A stretch of 64,000 bases of DNA, taken from assembly GCA_038373885.1 (NCBI GenBank), contig JAWZYV010002491.1, forward strand, positions 248,001 through 312,000, written 5' to 3'. Made by a program: the position numbers and the translations under genes. Under the pieces are notes generated by a model. That model saw only the letters and a list, made by a program, of their open reading frames with translations. It was not told where the DNA came from and did no database searches. Of the stretch, positions 21,275 to 34,675 are shown piece by piece (positions within the stretch are counted from its first letter, which is position 1; the number at the start of each line of letters is the position of its first letter). Source of the stretch: Cheiracanthium punctorium (lineage: Eukaryota; Arthropoda; Arachnida; Araneae; Cheiracanthiidae).

Positions 21275-24200
21275 GATTACAGATTGGATGGGTGGTAACC
21301 TAGGACTTTTCTTCAAAGGCTAAAGATATAATTGTGAATGCGAAGATTTAAGGAAGAAATGCGTCGAAAGTATCGCAAAATGCTCACACAAGTAAAGGAA
21401 CAAGTAAGCCAACTGCGGGTATAGTGAACCTCTGGAGACCCGCAAATTTCAATCACTATATCCGAAGTTCACAAAAAGCGATGTTTCCCAAGTTGAAGAA
21501 GGAACCTTATACAAAACTAGTCAATAGTATTTTATGAAAATACTAAATGTTTATTAAGTAAGTCAAACATAAATGATCGCATTTAAGGTTCTAGAACTAT
21601 TTGTTAAGCAAAATGAGCACAATTAATTGTATTAATGGAAATAATGTGCATTCCATTCAGTTGGCAAAAGGTGCTGTCGATTTTAACCTGTGATATTTCA
21701 TTCAATATGGAAAATGAAATCTTCCAGATCAAGAGCGAAATTTCGGCTTTTGGTTTGTTTTCAAAAGTACGCTGCTTTTCTTAATGAATACTTTTAAAGG
21801 TTAGAATGCTTTACAGCAATGAAAAAAAAATTATGACTCCCCTTCTTGTCCCTTCCACCTTGTAAGTACCACAAGTAAAGAAAAAAAGTAAGCCTATACA
21901 CTGTTAACCTATACACTGACAATTCGTCTGCATTTTGAAAGAAAAGGCCAAATATAATAAAAACATATTCGAAAAAAAAAACAGAACTTTTTAAATTTAA
22001 GAATATGTTTAGGAATTGAAGTTTTCTTTCTGGTGCAAATTAATATTAGTTTTAATTTTTTTTAAATTCTTTTGGAAAACGTTTTTTTTTATCTTTATTT
22101 ATGATATATTTTCTTCTTATACAAATTTTTTATATATATTTATAAAAACGTTTTCAGACGTCTCTGTCTATTGTTGCCCGTAGGTCCACATGCATCAGAA
22201 GTTTTTGAAAGTAATATTTCATAAGCAAGTGCAATTATAAATACTTCTTAATTTGGTCGATTGTATCGTTGCCAACTTTGACTGAATACAGTGAATCATT
22301 TTTTGTAAACGTAAACTTTCTGCTTAGAATATAGCAACATTTTTCAATTGAACACGTGCGGTAGTTACTATTTTGAAAGTGTTTACCAAAGACTTCTTAA
22401 TTATATTTCGTGAAAGTTCGACCTATGCAGTCGTATTTTCGCATTACGGAGACAATGTTTACCCCTTTTTTTTCAATTCACCGTATTGAGAAACGTCTAG
22501 TAAACACAGCTACAGAGATCTGGCAGAAGGCAGTTTTGTAATATAAAGTACACTTACGACTAAGAGCTGGAAAGTTACAGTCTAGCCTATGAGTAACGCA
22601 GACACACCATCGATGTTTAATTATACGCTATTGCTTATGCACATATTTACGTATCTACATAAACCTACTTATATGTAGAACCCTCTTTTTAATTTATGCG
22701 AAATTTTTCCAGAAATGAATAAATTAGATTAAATCCAGTTACGCTGTGTTATTTTGAGAGCTTTTAATTTGTTGAGGGAAAATAAAACGAAAAACTGTTA
22801 AACATATAAATCCTTTTAACTACATTAAGTCGAATGTTGCTGTAAAATATAATTAAATAATCCACTTAAATAAAAGCTAAGATTATGTTTTCAAATCTGG
22901 AATATATTTTTATCCCTTCAATACTTGTTAAATATTCAAATATTTTTTCTAAATGACAGAGGTTCTTTTTTTTGAATTTGATTTAATTAATATTTAATCC
23001 TAGATAAACCTAGTCGCTTATAATTTTAAATCTGTTGTTCGAGTGAATGTGAATGCATTTATAATTGTCTAAAACGAAAACTAAAAAACATCTTTATTCA
23101 AATTACTTTAGTTGTTTAAAAGAGCCTACATTCTCTACTCAGAATAAAACAAATTATTCATTAAATTGGAATCAATTTAAAATTTAGAAGTAAATACACT
23201 TAACTAAAAGTCTATAGATAAACTTTATAAGGATATTTTCAGCTATATATAAACAGATTTTATTACATTTCTTTAAATTATCAAGCCAACAAAATTATAA
23301 TAATAATAAGAGAAAATATACCCGAAAAAACACTGAAAAAATAGAACCACAGATGGCTCTTTCATGAAACACAACAAAGCACTTCACCAAGCAGAAAATA
23401 GTTGAAGTACCTATTAATACTAGAAGCCAACTTGGACATACTACGAATATTTAGCTATATTCTAAGCCAAAAGTTCTTGTTTAAAAATGTGGTTAATTAT
23501 ATTCCGTAAAGGTTGACAGCTGTATGTATCGAGTTTACAAAAAGTGGATAATTATATTCTGTAAAAATTTGCAGCTACAGCATGACATTAAATGAGATTC
23601 ATAACTGCATGGTATATTCATTGAGATTAAAATTGTTTCGAAAGTTTTCAAAAGTCCCGAAGAATAAATGACCTCAGAGAAAATCGTTTTACAATATAAA
23701 TCTAAATTGCTATAATTGAATGTACCGAACTTTTAATTTAAAAACATCTTTCATAATTTTATTAATAACGTAAAATTTTATCTGACTTTTCTCGAAAACA
23801 CGAGTTAAAAAGCAATTATTTTTAATGGAAATCAAATTATGGTCTTCGTTTAATTATTCGTAACCGGGTGTAAAATATTTTCATCGTTAAACTTCTTCTC
23901 TCAGAAAAATTATCCCCTCTAATACAATGATCGATATAACTTTGAGCACATTCAATTGTGAATTAAAAATTCTCATTTTCAGAGAATGGTTTTTTACTCT
24001 GAAATATACTGCATACAACATTTGATTAAGAATGAAAAATGCTTTAGTAAACTTTTAAAACTATATTCAAGGTAATTTTCTTACAGGGCCATGTACTTCT
24101 TCCAGATTTTTTTTCCAATCATCGAAATATAACTTGATGTTCTAATTTGAAACCTTTGCGTAGTCTGAAGAGAATTAATGGACTAAAAACAACAACCACA

Positions 24201-24785
24201 AAGAGTGAATTTTGTTCGTAGAAAAATGAAATTTTACTAATTTTAAGGCGCTATATCAAGTGAATACGGTACTTCTGAAACCATATTATTGAAAATTTGA
24301 TAAAAAACTTACTAACAATAATTGCATTGCGAAAATGCGTATTGCCGTGTCGCAAAACCCGCGAGTTTATTCATCACATTTCAGGTCATTTAGGTAATGA
24401 CTTCACATAAATGGCATAGGAGACCGAAATAATATCCTTTACTGATAGTCTTTCCTGTTGATAGACATCTATAACTCAAAACATCAAGACATTACCACAT
24501 TCCACAATTCCTGAAGTTTTAGTAACTTTGATGAGGTCTCTTGCTTGTTTTGATGAGAAGTGATTTTCGGCATGTAAATGATTTTTTTACAGAAATATCA
24601 TTTCGAAATAAAATTTAATGCATGTTCTTTGCTCATTATTATTCGCAATTTCGGAAAATCAATAGAGAGAAAACGTTCCTACCGTTAAAAAAAAGTCTTG
24701 AGTAGCCAAAATAAAATAAATTCTGGTATACTTGCAGTTGTTTGTAGAAGCTGTGAACGTTTCGCCAAAAAATTTGCATATGTCT
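21275..24785. other. AT-rich DNA; two degraded TA-MITE relics
   Basis: No gene seen. 22268-22434 begins gttgccaactttgactg and ends cttaattatatttcgtgaaa, a worn TA-MITE. At 23450-23580 two right-hand halves lie head to tail (gtggttaattatattccgta, then gtggataattatattctgta, each followed by a gcagct end). The rest has no repeat or ORF I can define. Confidence 0.5.
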
Positions 24786-24799
24786 ACTTGTAGATGTAT

Positions 24800-25009
24800 A
24801 CCGCCCAGGTGGAGTAGTGGCTAAAGAGTTATTCTATCATACCTTGGGTCCGGGTTCGATTCCCCGCTTGGACTTGGATGTTTACCTGTCCATCCCTTCA
24901 TAGGGGAAATGCTGGTCGCTAACTGCGTACCCCCATAATAAAATGACCAGTAATTCGGGCCTTAGTGGTAAAAATGTTTGATAAGCAAGTACCAGCTAAT
25001 AAAAAATAA
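24800..25009 (+). mobile_element. tRNA-derived SINE, family S2
   Basis: 14-bp perfect TSD ACTTGTAGATGTAT at 24786-24799 and 25010-25023. The head has A-box-like ggtggagtagtggctaaag and a B-box gggttcgattcc. The tail has ccataataaaatgaccag and ends in an ATAA-rich 3' tail. This is not a functional tRNA: the acceptor and anticodon arms do not pair convincingly. Confidence 0.9.
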
Positions 25010-25391
25010 ACTTGTAGATGTATTTTAACTGTACCATTCCAGAAACTTTTGTGTACAGTAGTGCCTTAAACTTTCATCCAGGAGCACTCCAGAAAGGAAG
25101 TTAGCCTTAAACAGGTTTTATAGTAGTAGGTGACTATAATTTAAATTTTTCGATCATGTATGAAAAGGCTTTCTGTAAAAATTAAAGATAGAAGATATAT
25201 ATATTTTCTTATGGTAGCAGCTAATTACAAAAGTTATAACCAGATAAAAAAAAGTACAGAGTTGGAATCTGAAGCGTTGGAATTTAAAAAAAAAATGCAG
25301 ATATAAACCTGCAATTCGTTACTGTATCTTATGACCACAAAATGCAGTAAATTTTGTACGCTGCAAGATACCTGCTTTATTCGATGTCCTA

Positions 25392-25565
25392 GCTGCCAAC
25401 TACTATGAAAAACAAATAACCACTTTTTGTAAATAGCATATTTTTGTAATACTTTTTTCAAATGGCAGCCAATTCTCGTGTGCAGTACAAAAATTTTGCT
25501 ATATTTTAAGCCGAAAATTATTGTTTTAAAAAAGTGGTTAATTATATTCCGTAGTAGTTGGCAGC
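25392..25565. mobile_element. TA-MITE, GCTGCCAAC subtype
   Basis: TA|gctgccaactactatg at the left and gtagtagttggcagc|TA at the right. An ORF on the minus strand across 25234-25587 overlaps it and is not a gene. Confidence 0.88.
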
Positions 25566-27006
25566 TATTCAATGTGTATAAGCTCAATATGTAAAATAAA
25601 AAACAAATATATCATTACAGCCATTTTTGTAGATTTCTTGCTTTTAAAAAAGCAAATATGTACTAATTTCTTCTTATTAATAAATGATAGCACCTGAAAA
25701 TCATTAGTTGACGCACAATACACAATTAAGGCTTTCTAAAATCACTATTGATTGTTGGCAAGTCGGTTTCGCATAAAGAAGTTTAAGTTACTAATTAAGT
25801 ATCATCAAATATTTGTGATTTCATGCAATAGGATAAAATGTCTTATCTTAAGAAATTCTTGGTTTACCAATTAGCATTCGGAAGGGAGCGTTTTTTCTGA
25901 ACTGTCGAAATCATCAGAAATTTTCAGAAATGCAATATGCTTCAAAGGATCATGCTAGGAGTTCTGAATAGCATTAATAATGCAAGAACGAAAAACGCAT
26001 TGAAATCACTTCACATATATCTGTCATATATATCACAATTCTTTACCCTAATTTAAGAGCATTTGTATGAATCTGAGCATTGTTGAATAATTCAACTAAT
26101 GGAAATTTCAAATATATCACAGGGTAAATTAGATAAAAATTGTTACTTTTTAGAGGATTTCTAGCGTACATTTAAACGTTTTACTTTGGGTAATAGATTA
26201 AACCTAATTCCCATTAGAACATTGAAATTGAAGCAGCACCTGCATTTAGAAAGTCCTTCAAAGTTCCATATTGGCGCGTTTCGGCTTCTAATCATGTTTA
26301 GAAAAACAAAGTTTGCAAACTCATCAAATAGTTAATTCTTCAGTCTTGTTACAAATTTTATTCGCATCTCCTATAAAACTCATTTTTATGATTTAAAATT
26401 AACAAAATCGATGATTGATTCAACACTTACATATATAACATCAAACAAGTCAAAGGATATATCAAACAAGTCAAAGGACAATATAATCCTACATTTAAAA
26501 CATTTCCCGTGTTTCCAGAAACACTTTATAAGTACAATAACATTTACTCAAAACAATGCTATTCACTAATCCCTACTTGAAAAGCAGACATTTCACATCT
26601 AGTCTCACTTTAATGTTCCCAATCCTCATTACACTATGCCGCTTATCGACAATTTCGCTTCACAAGTTTCTGTAGGTTGTAAAAGCAATCATTAGATCAA
26701 AGTAAATAAACGGCAAAACGGGATATTGAAACTGACTTAATCGTCGTCCATCTAGGAGTGTAAATTAGAGATTTTATGCCGTGCATGGTGTTCCGGGAAT
26801 TGCTGGATATTGAGAAAATTAATACATGCACTGTTTTTTTTCCGAGAAAGTTAATATATACACTGTTTTCTGATTTTTTTTCCTTTGAGATAACTGTAAC
26901 CGTTAAATGGAGATATCGAAGATGAAGTCTGAAGTTACTTTAGACAGAAACATTTTATTTAAAATAATTGAAAATTAAATTTTCAATCCATGTACTCAGT
27001 ATCGTC
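25566..27006. other. No supported feature
   Basis: AT-rich. A direct 19-bp repeat, atatcaaacaagtcaaagga, occurs twice in tandem near 26438-26478. No gene. Confidence 0.5.
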
Positions 27007-27628
27007 GCTGCCAACTACTCCGGATAATAACAGTTCCTCCGAGATATAGACAGCCTAACAACTGCTACTTCACAAAGCTTCAACGTCATCAGTAAAACCA
27101 TAGGTGATAGCATCTTAATTTTATTTTCATAAAGTAAAAACTCTCAAAATTTCTGGTGAATTTACTCACTCATAACAGCATTTTAATGATTAGAGATTAA
27201 AAAATAATTTTACGACAAAGGGCAAGTTTTTAACTGTAACTAATTGTGTAATGTAATAAGAAAATAGTTCGTAATGAATTGTTTTGTATCACAAAGATAT
27301 TTTAATTTTATCTTTAACTTAAGATATTTTCTAATATTTGTAGCATTCACGAAAAAATGTAAATAAACTGTGATGACGTCCTTACTTGAAGGCCTTGTGA
27401 TGTCGTGAAAGATTCATTTATTAGGCTTTCTATATGAAAGAGGTGTTGATAATAATTGACCACTTTTTAAAATATCGTATTAATTCAGTATTTATTATTC
27501 ATATATTACATCAGGCATTAATTCAATATGACGACCAGCTTCCCCTACCAAGCTAAATTTTGCTTTATTTTTAGAAGAAAATCCCTCTTTATAAAAGTGG
27601 TTAATTATATTCCGGAGTAGTTGACAGC
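27007..27628. mobile_element. TA-MITE, GCTGCCAAC subtype, interrupted
   Basis: Left gctgccaactactccgg; right ccggagtagttgacagc|TA. The left flank is TC rather than TA. A 7-bp-TSD MITE is inserted close to the left end. Confidence 0.85.
27031..27448. mobile_element. MITE with 7-bp TSD, variant A', nested
   Basis: Perfect TSD ATAATAA at 27024-27030 and 27449-27455. Ends cagttcctccgagata and aagaggtgttg. Together with 2266-2695 this is the second A' copy found inside a TA-MITE. Confidence 0.87.
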
Positions 27629-27833
27629 TATTGAGTATCTATGCAGCGAATGCAGTTGCATAAAACATTAAACTAGAAAAATAAAGCCAATTGTATAATT
27701 TCCCACTGATGTGTTTTAAGAAGGCAATATTAATTGTTCAAATGTTTCATAATGGATTAAAAAATATGTACTATCAATTAAAAGTGCAAAATTAAGAAGC
27801 AGAGTGTAGACTTGACTAACACAGCTGCCATCT

Positions 27834-28015
27834 ATTACACTATATGATTGAGCACTTTTTTAACAGGAATTTTCGGCTTAATATACTGCTAAATTTTTTT
27901 TATTACGTGAGCGAACTGTCTACTTCTGTGAAAGTATATTTAAAATATATACTGTTTACAAAATATAATTCTGTTTACAAAAAGCGGTTAATTACATACC
28001 ATGGTAGTTGGCAGC
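27834..28015. mobile_element. TA-MITE, GCTGCCAAC subtype
   Basis: Left gctgccatctattacac, right ccatggtagttggcagc|TA. The inner arm repeats 'ctgtttacaaaa' twice near 27951-27983. Confidence 0.82.
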
Positions 28016-28782
28016 TATGCTAACAATATTAAATAACTTCATTTCTATTGACAAATATTCAACCTTAGTTTAAGACAGTGTCAATCATCCCTGACTATCA
28101 CTTGATGCTTATAATAGGACTGTGTTCTGAGAATAAACGAACCAGGTTTCAGCCGTCTTGTCTGGATGCTATATTCGCTTTTCGTTACCTTTTAACATAA
28201 TTGATATATACTAATTGAAAAACACAGTCTGAGTAAAATAGAGAAATTGGATACTCATTAAAAATTTTCTACCGGTACTTGTAACTGTCGGAAGGCTATG
28301 ACAAAATGGATTTTTTCAAAATGTACAAAAGAAGAATGTCACAATTTTCACTGTTTAAAAGATCATACAACTTTCCAATAATGTCCAATTAAACTTGCTA
28401 CTACAATAAATCATAACATACTATTAATAATTATACATGATAGACATATACTCATGATAGTTCAATGATATACTGGTAGTGGGTGCCCTAATACACGCAT
28501 TACACGAGTTCTTTAGTTGTATTAATAGAATATATTTTATCACAAATACATATTTTAGCTGAAAATATTTTAAATTATATATGAAATTATGCATATTTTA
28601 CAAACTATTAACTATATTTCATCTACATCACAGTCTTTAATCAGGTAATTATATATACCTAGTTTTACGGTAATTATGTCATGTAGTGTTAAAAAATAAT
28701 GATCCATAAGCTTCTGAATTATTCTTTTTTAAATTTTGATGAATCGATTTAACCATTTTCTGGATATACTATAAATTTCAAA

Positions 28783-29210
28783 CACCACCTCCTAGATATA
28801 GAAGACCTGAGAACAGAAACTTTTGCGTCATCAGTAGGTCCGCTAAAATGACGTCATGACACATTTAGTTTCACTAAGTAAAATTATTCGAAGTTTGTGG
28901 TGAATTTACTACCGCATAAAGCTTTTTAATAATTCAAAATAGAAAATTTAATTTTACGACAAATAGGAAATTTTAACTATCGCAAATTATATAATATGAT
29001 ATAGAAATAGATCATAATAAATAATTTTTTATCAGAAAGGTATTTTAGTTTTTATCTTCAACTTAAAATATCTTCTAAAATTTGTATCAACCACCAGAAA
29101 TTCTAAGTAGTTTTACTTTATGAACGAAAAACTGTGATGCCGTCATCTTAGAAGACCTAGTGATGACGTAAAAGCTTCTGTTCTCAGGATTCTATATCTA
29201 GGAGGTGGTG
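28783..29210. mobile_element. MITE with 7-bp TSD, copy 5
   Basis: Perfect TSD TTTCAAA at 28776-28782 and 29211-29217. Ends caccacctcctagata and tatctaggaggtggtg are perfect inverted repeats. This is the cleanest copy for deriving the family ends. Confidence 0.92.
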
Positions 29211-29696
29211 TTTCAAAGCGGTAGTTTTACATTGTTAAATATTGACACTTTAAAAATAATTATCTCACTTGACTGCAATCTTTAATTAATTTCTTCACGT
29301 CACTTTTTCTTAGCATACGTTTATTGCAAACGCTGATGTATTGGACACAACTGTTTATATAATTTTGAATATGTTACTTACAACCTATGATTAAAAAATG
29401 TCTAGCATGAAATTGAAATTTCAATCGAAGTGGAGTATTAAGACTGAAAGAGTAGTGATCACTTAACAGATATAAAGCGAGTAATTGAATGTGTTGTTTA
29501 TAACTACATTATATTTTAATTATCTTACAGTTGAATATTAAAATGTGAAACGATGACAATTATTGTTATTACTACTTCTTAAAATAAAAAAGTAATAAAA
29601 AATAAATAATGTAGTCAAAATTAGGGAAACGGAATAAATAATATTATTTTATAAAACAAAAGGATAATTGTATTCCATTTTGCATAGCTTCAACTA

Positions 29697-29879
29697 CTCC
29701 CGTATACAATCAATCAATGTTTGTAAACAGGAATTATAAAAAAATAGCAGTATTTTGGGGCTTGTTGAGCAAGCTTGAGCGGAAGTAAAAAAAAAAAAAA
29801 CCTTCTTGAATGCACTACTCATAAATAGTGATTATAAAATAATGAAAAAATAAATAGTGATTCCAGAATAGTTGGGAGC
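29697..29879. mobile_element. TA-MITE, divergent
   Basis: TA|gcttcaactactccc and gaatagttgggagc|TA are inverted. The inner core is worn. Confidence 0.65.
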
Positions 29880-30302
29880 TATGATATTTTGAAGAAAAAA
29901 TGGTTGGTATTATAAATTAGGGCCTAAATAATAAACCTTAAATTGAAACATAGTAAAGTATAATTAAATATTTTAAATTTACTTAAAAGAAATATTTTGC
30001 AGGTATTATGTAATAAAAGTATCTTATGGTTAAACTATTCAGGGTGTTTGAAAAATATCTGGGAAATTTATAAAGGGTGCATGGTAAACCAAAGCAATCA
30101 AAAATCACAATGCAAAGCTAATCGAAAACATTGTTCCATACATCAGATAGTAGAAATTTTTAAAAAGACTTTGAAATGTTTTCCCTTTTTTTATTTAAAA
30201 TGATTTCTTTCTCAGAGAGTCCAATATTTTAGAACGCATAAGACATAATGTATAATTACTCCATATTTTTACAATTCAATATACATTTATTTTAAAATGA
30301 AA

Positions 30303-30513
30303 TGTGGTGTTACGCGAGGGATCTAGGCCGGGACGGGGGGGGTTGCCCTCCGGGGGAGGACTTTCTAAGTGGTCCTTACCCGTATTTACGCGAAATTTCG
30401 GAGAAAACCACGGAAAAATCCGGACGGTTAGGTTGGCGGACGTGACCCGGTTGTGAAACAGGCACCTTCCATCTTCCAGTTGAGGGCACGAACGCGCTCG
30501 GCCACTGGTGGGG
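30303..30513 (-). mobile_element. tRNA-derived SINE, family S1, minus strand
   Basis: Contains ggagaaaaccacggaaaaat, then gtgaaacaggcaccttccat and gctcggccactggtgggg. These are the body, B-box and A-box regions of the family in reverse. A run of seven G interrupts the 3' part. Confidence 0.75.
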
Positions 30514-32488
30514 TTATAATTATTATGCATTTCTGCAATAAAATTTATAACTATTAATTTTAGTTCAGATTTTTTTTTTTTAGAAAAAATGGTTCGTCAA
30601 ATTATAGCAGCGAATTTCTTTAACCCTTCAGCACCATTTTAAAATGATTATTGACTGGTGAATGAAAACGGCGTTTTCTATACTTCGCCGTGCGATTCCG
30701 AATCGCTGTCATCTATCTCACCGCACAAACCTCCCCCCCTCTACCGCACTAATAAAAAAATCTTCCCGTCGTTTTAGAAACATTCTGTATATTTTAAAAG
30801 ATATTCTTGCAGACAGCTTTTAATAGTATAATTTTTCCATCTTTTTGCCATCTTAGTTGTGGCAGCACTACATGCTCATGCCAGCAAAGATACGTTTAGA
30901 ATAACTGCTGCTTAAAAGTAAACTTTTATAAGAAATTGAAAGGTTTGTTTATGCTAAAAACGCGCCCTTACTTTGCGGTTTATAATTTAGTAGAAAAGTG
31001 CGCTTTCTGAAATATTTTTAAAAATCGAAGAGGGTGACTTGGGTTTCATTTTCGAGTAAATAAGACTAATTAAAAATACGAAGCTCACATTTTTGATAAT
31101 TATGTTTAGTTTTGTATTTAATCATTTCACTTTTTCGGAAATTTCAACGGAAGAACTAATATTAAATTTAACTTGTCGCTTCGATTTTACTTTAATTTAT
31201 TTCTGGTATGTTGAAGTTTTCAGCTTCTGTCCTTATAATAAAAATTAGAATTCTAATTGTAAAACTAATTAAATTTTCATATCATCAACGTTTAATGTAT
31301 TAAATCTAAATAAAGTAAATTAATTTGTATAGTAAAATACAGAAAGAGAGAAAAAAAAAGCATATTTAAACACTACAGTCTTAATAACTTTTTTTCTCAT
31401 AAAATTTTTATTTCAATTTTATTTAAAATGGGGAGCTACGCATTCAAAGTAGGCGGTACTTAATTTCCATGGGAAAATGTTTGCTGCAGTACAGCTTGTC
31501 ATATGATGCGAATGGTTGAATTAAATAATTCTAAATAAAACGCTCATTAGAGTAAAATAAACGCAAGGAAATGCAAGTTTCAAGAGTCTTAAAATTTCTA
31601 TTTTCATTCGAAGTATACATAAGTGTAGAGTTAATTTGGGTCGCAGGGGGAATGCGCCTCCTCAGAGCATCTTTCAGAAAGCATTGCTTTTAAAATTTTC
31701 TTCCAAAAACCTAATAACATTCGCTATTTTTATTCTTGTGTTCACTATACTTACTATGTTCCCAAACAAAAGTTTTCGATCGCGCTACGCTTATGGGAGT
31801 CAGAAATTCAACAGCCAATATGAAAACAGGAAAGCTAATACAAATTTGCATTCACTTAACTCCTTTATCTTTTCCAAAAAAGGTATTTCAAGTCCTTTTG
31901 ATAAATTATAGCGTATAGTGGAGACCTTATACATGTTTACTACTTCTAAAATCATTTTTCTTTGATATAAGTAGCTGACAATAATTGCAGAGTATAATTA
32001 ATCACTTTTAAACAAATAGTAATTTATGTCTTAGGATATGGAGAAATTACTTTTTTCACGATATTTATAATTGCAATTAATGATTTGGTTCACATTATGG
32101 CAACAATCATTCGTTTGTGAGGATATTACCGAATTCACCTTTAAATTCGAAAGTAAATGGTGTGTAAGGAAAGAAAACTTTCATATTATCACTTCCAATA
32201 GCATGCAACTTAAATCCAAAACCAAATTTAAGGAAACATGCAAATTGACTAAACTATTTCATCTTTTGTATACTTCGCCCAATACGACAATTTACTCATC
32301 TCCCATACACAATAATTCAAAGTTCTAAAATCGTCGAATAATTTTGCATAACTACACGTGCTCTTTCAAAGAACTTCAGGCAAAAAACACCAGATTATTG
32401 TTTTTTGTATTTATATAGTTTACAGATAGCTCGATCAGAACTTTCTGCTTAGCTTTTCATTTATTTTCAAAAGTTATACAATCAATAA
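30514..32488. other. AT-rich DNA without a gene
   Basis: TTAACCCTTCAGCACC near 30620 resembles a piggyBac-type end without a partner. 31973-32050 (gctgacaataattgcagagt, then ataattaatcac) is a left-half TA-MITE relic. Overlapping ORFs at 31636-31918 have no motif. Confidence 0.45.
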
Positions 32489-32823
32489 CAGTAGGCCCCT
32501 TTATAAGACGGGTCCATACAACACAGATTTGTAGAACATGACGAAAAAATTGCGATCGCGTTCATATAACACGTTATAAGAGAGTCATATAGCACGGTAA
32601 AATGAGACACAACTAATTTTATTACATTCTAGCTCCTGTAATTAAAATAAATTTTGAATAACAACGCTAAACATCACTGTGTTTCTAAGGAGTGCAAATA
32701 CGTTTTACAGCGATTTTACGGCTCAGTTCGCACTCCAGGTGGAGCATAGCTCAGGACTCCTACAACACGGATTCATATATTACACGGAACGTATCTACCG
32801 TGTTATAGGGGGAGGGTCTACTG
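32489..32823. mobile_element. Possible pogo/Tigger-like MITE
   Basis: Left cagtaggcccctttataaga and right ataggggg...gggtctactg|TA are inverted (CAGTAGRCCC ends, followed by TATAAxACGG). A left TA is not perfect. Ends starting CAGT with CCTxxxTATAA are reminiscent of pogo-type elements; that class call is tentative. Confidence 0.5.
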
Positions 32824-33085
32824 TATGTTAAAATTATGTAAATTTCAATGTATACTAACAGCACTTCCATTTTATATGCAATTCTTTTCCTCCTTTTTTA
32901 TTCTTCCATAACTCCTTTAAAAAAAAAAAAATCGAAATTCAGTCTCAAACACTGACGAATTCAAGAGCTCCCCCCCCCTACAAAGGAGAAATTAGATAAA
33001 TTGATCACCATAGTGTATATCCATTAAATGGACATAAATTTCCACTAACCGCACCCTCCCGCAAAAGTGCTCTCATCCGTATCTA

Positions 33086-33262
33086 GTCAACACCTCTATA
33101 AAGCGATTTTAGTCACTTTTTGTTGACCGTGATTTTTGGCTCAGCATATTGCATGGGGACGGAGCTTGGCGACTGTATTATGCACGTCGCTGAAAAAAAA
33201 TGTTTAAAAAAAAAATCCTGTTAACAAAAAGTGGTTCGTTATGCTCCGTAGAGGTTCGAGAA
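33086..33262. mobile_element. TA-MITE, degraded
   Basis: The core actttttgttgaccgtgatt on the left and aacaaaaagtggttcgttat, then gctccgtagaggttcg on the right, are inverted. The outer ends are too worn to place exactly. Confidence 0.55.
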
Positions 33263-34332
33263 TCGGCCGAAAAGTTTGTCTGTTATAAAATATTCTGCTC
33301 ATTTTGTGCATTAATTTATCAGCAGTCACTAAGAAATATATGATAACTATTGAATAATTCAATATTGATTATTCAAAAACATTTTTGAAGTACTTATTTA
33401 ATCTCGTGCTAGGTTAAAAAAAACTATTTGTAAAAAGAGCAGTGGAAATAAAAAGGACATTTGTACTTCTTTCAGACTTGGAAGCATATTATATAAAAAC
33501 AGTAACTGTTCTACTGTATGTTGAATGGAAATAAATATAAAGCTGTGTACTCGTAAGCAAATCTTTCTGTAAGCAAATTTGGATTGCCGTTAATTTTCCT
33601 ATAAAATATTATAAATTCCAACTTTTAACACGTGTCTAGCAGTGGTTGTATAACAATTAAAAAATATTTATTCACTATTGTGTTTATAAATGGTTCAAAT
33701 AAATTAAATTCTGTATTTTTAATGAAAATATACATCACGTTATATCATCTGCTGAAATAATGTTTACTCTCATCGTACAGAAAATATATACACACAAAAG
33801 CTAAGTTTTAAAAACAACAAAAGTTTAAAGAATTACCTAACTTAGAAAATTTGAATTAATTTGAGCGTAATGTTAAAAAAAAAGCATAAAAACTTAACGA
33901 AAAACTTAGAAAACTTACCATTGTTTATGGACTGAGCGTTAAAGTGGCTACTGCTTCCAGGTGAGAATTTGTTTTCGAAGCAAATGTCTAAATTTTGCCC
34001 GATCGCTGAAGAAATTTGCTTTCAACTGCACATCCGAGGCTCGGAAATTTTCCTTTGCCGGATCCTCCGGCAGATCTCTTTATTGATCTCCTAGAGCTAG
34101 CGACATCTGTTGAAAACTACAAGAAACTAGCATCCGGAGAGAATGCGTGAGTAGCACTGTGGGCTATGAATAGGGATTCTTTTTTCCCATTCCAGAACGC
34201 TCGTACTTTCGAAAGAAAAAGCGGTTATATTTAGCCGCACGGGAAAACAAGTTGTAGTGCAGCAGGCAAATCTGAATTTGATAAAAGTTTTTAATATTCT
34301 AATAAAACCGTGGTATTATATACATATATGTA
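33263..34332. other. No supported feature
   Basis: AT-rich to 33900, then a GC-richer stretch (33930-34170, including cggatcctccggcagatctc) with no ORF or repeat partner in the window. Confidence 0.45.
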
Positions 34333-34675
34333 CAGGGTGTTCCAAAAAGTAGTAACGGGTTCTAATTCTTTATCTAGTAGAGGTAAGTGAGCAATGTAAA
34401 TTAGAAAAATATTCAAAATACGGTCGGAAATAAGACTCCGTTAAGAAAAAAAATCCACTCGTTAATTTCCAAAAATAAATACACTTTTTTAAATTTCTAC
34501 ACGATTCCACTGCAAAAACAATTCCCAATTAGTAAAATGTTCCCCATACTTATGAGGTGATGTCCAGAATTTAGGCCTTCAATCACGTCTCCGAAATATA
34601 TTTACAGAAAGATAAGCGGGGGCTATACGTAAATCTGAATGTGAACGCTTGTTGCTAGAGAGAAAAATAAAATAT

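Noticed and set aside
24803..24875. Functional tRNA gene
   Set aside because: A- and B-box-like sequences are present, but the arms do not pair convincingly, and it is the head of a SINE with a 14-bp TSD.
25234..25587. 117-codon minus-strand ORF as a membrane protein gene
   Set aside because: It runs across a complete TA-MITE with clear ends, so the frame is chance.
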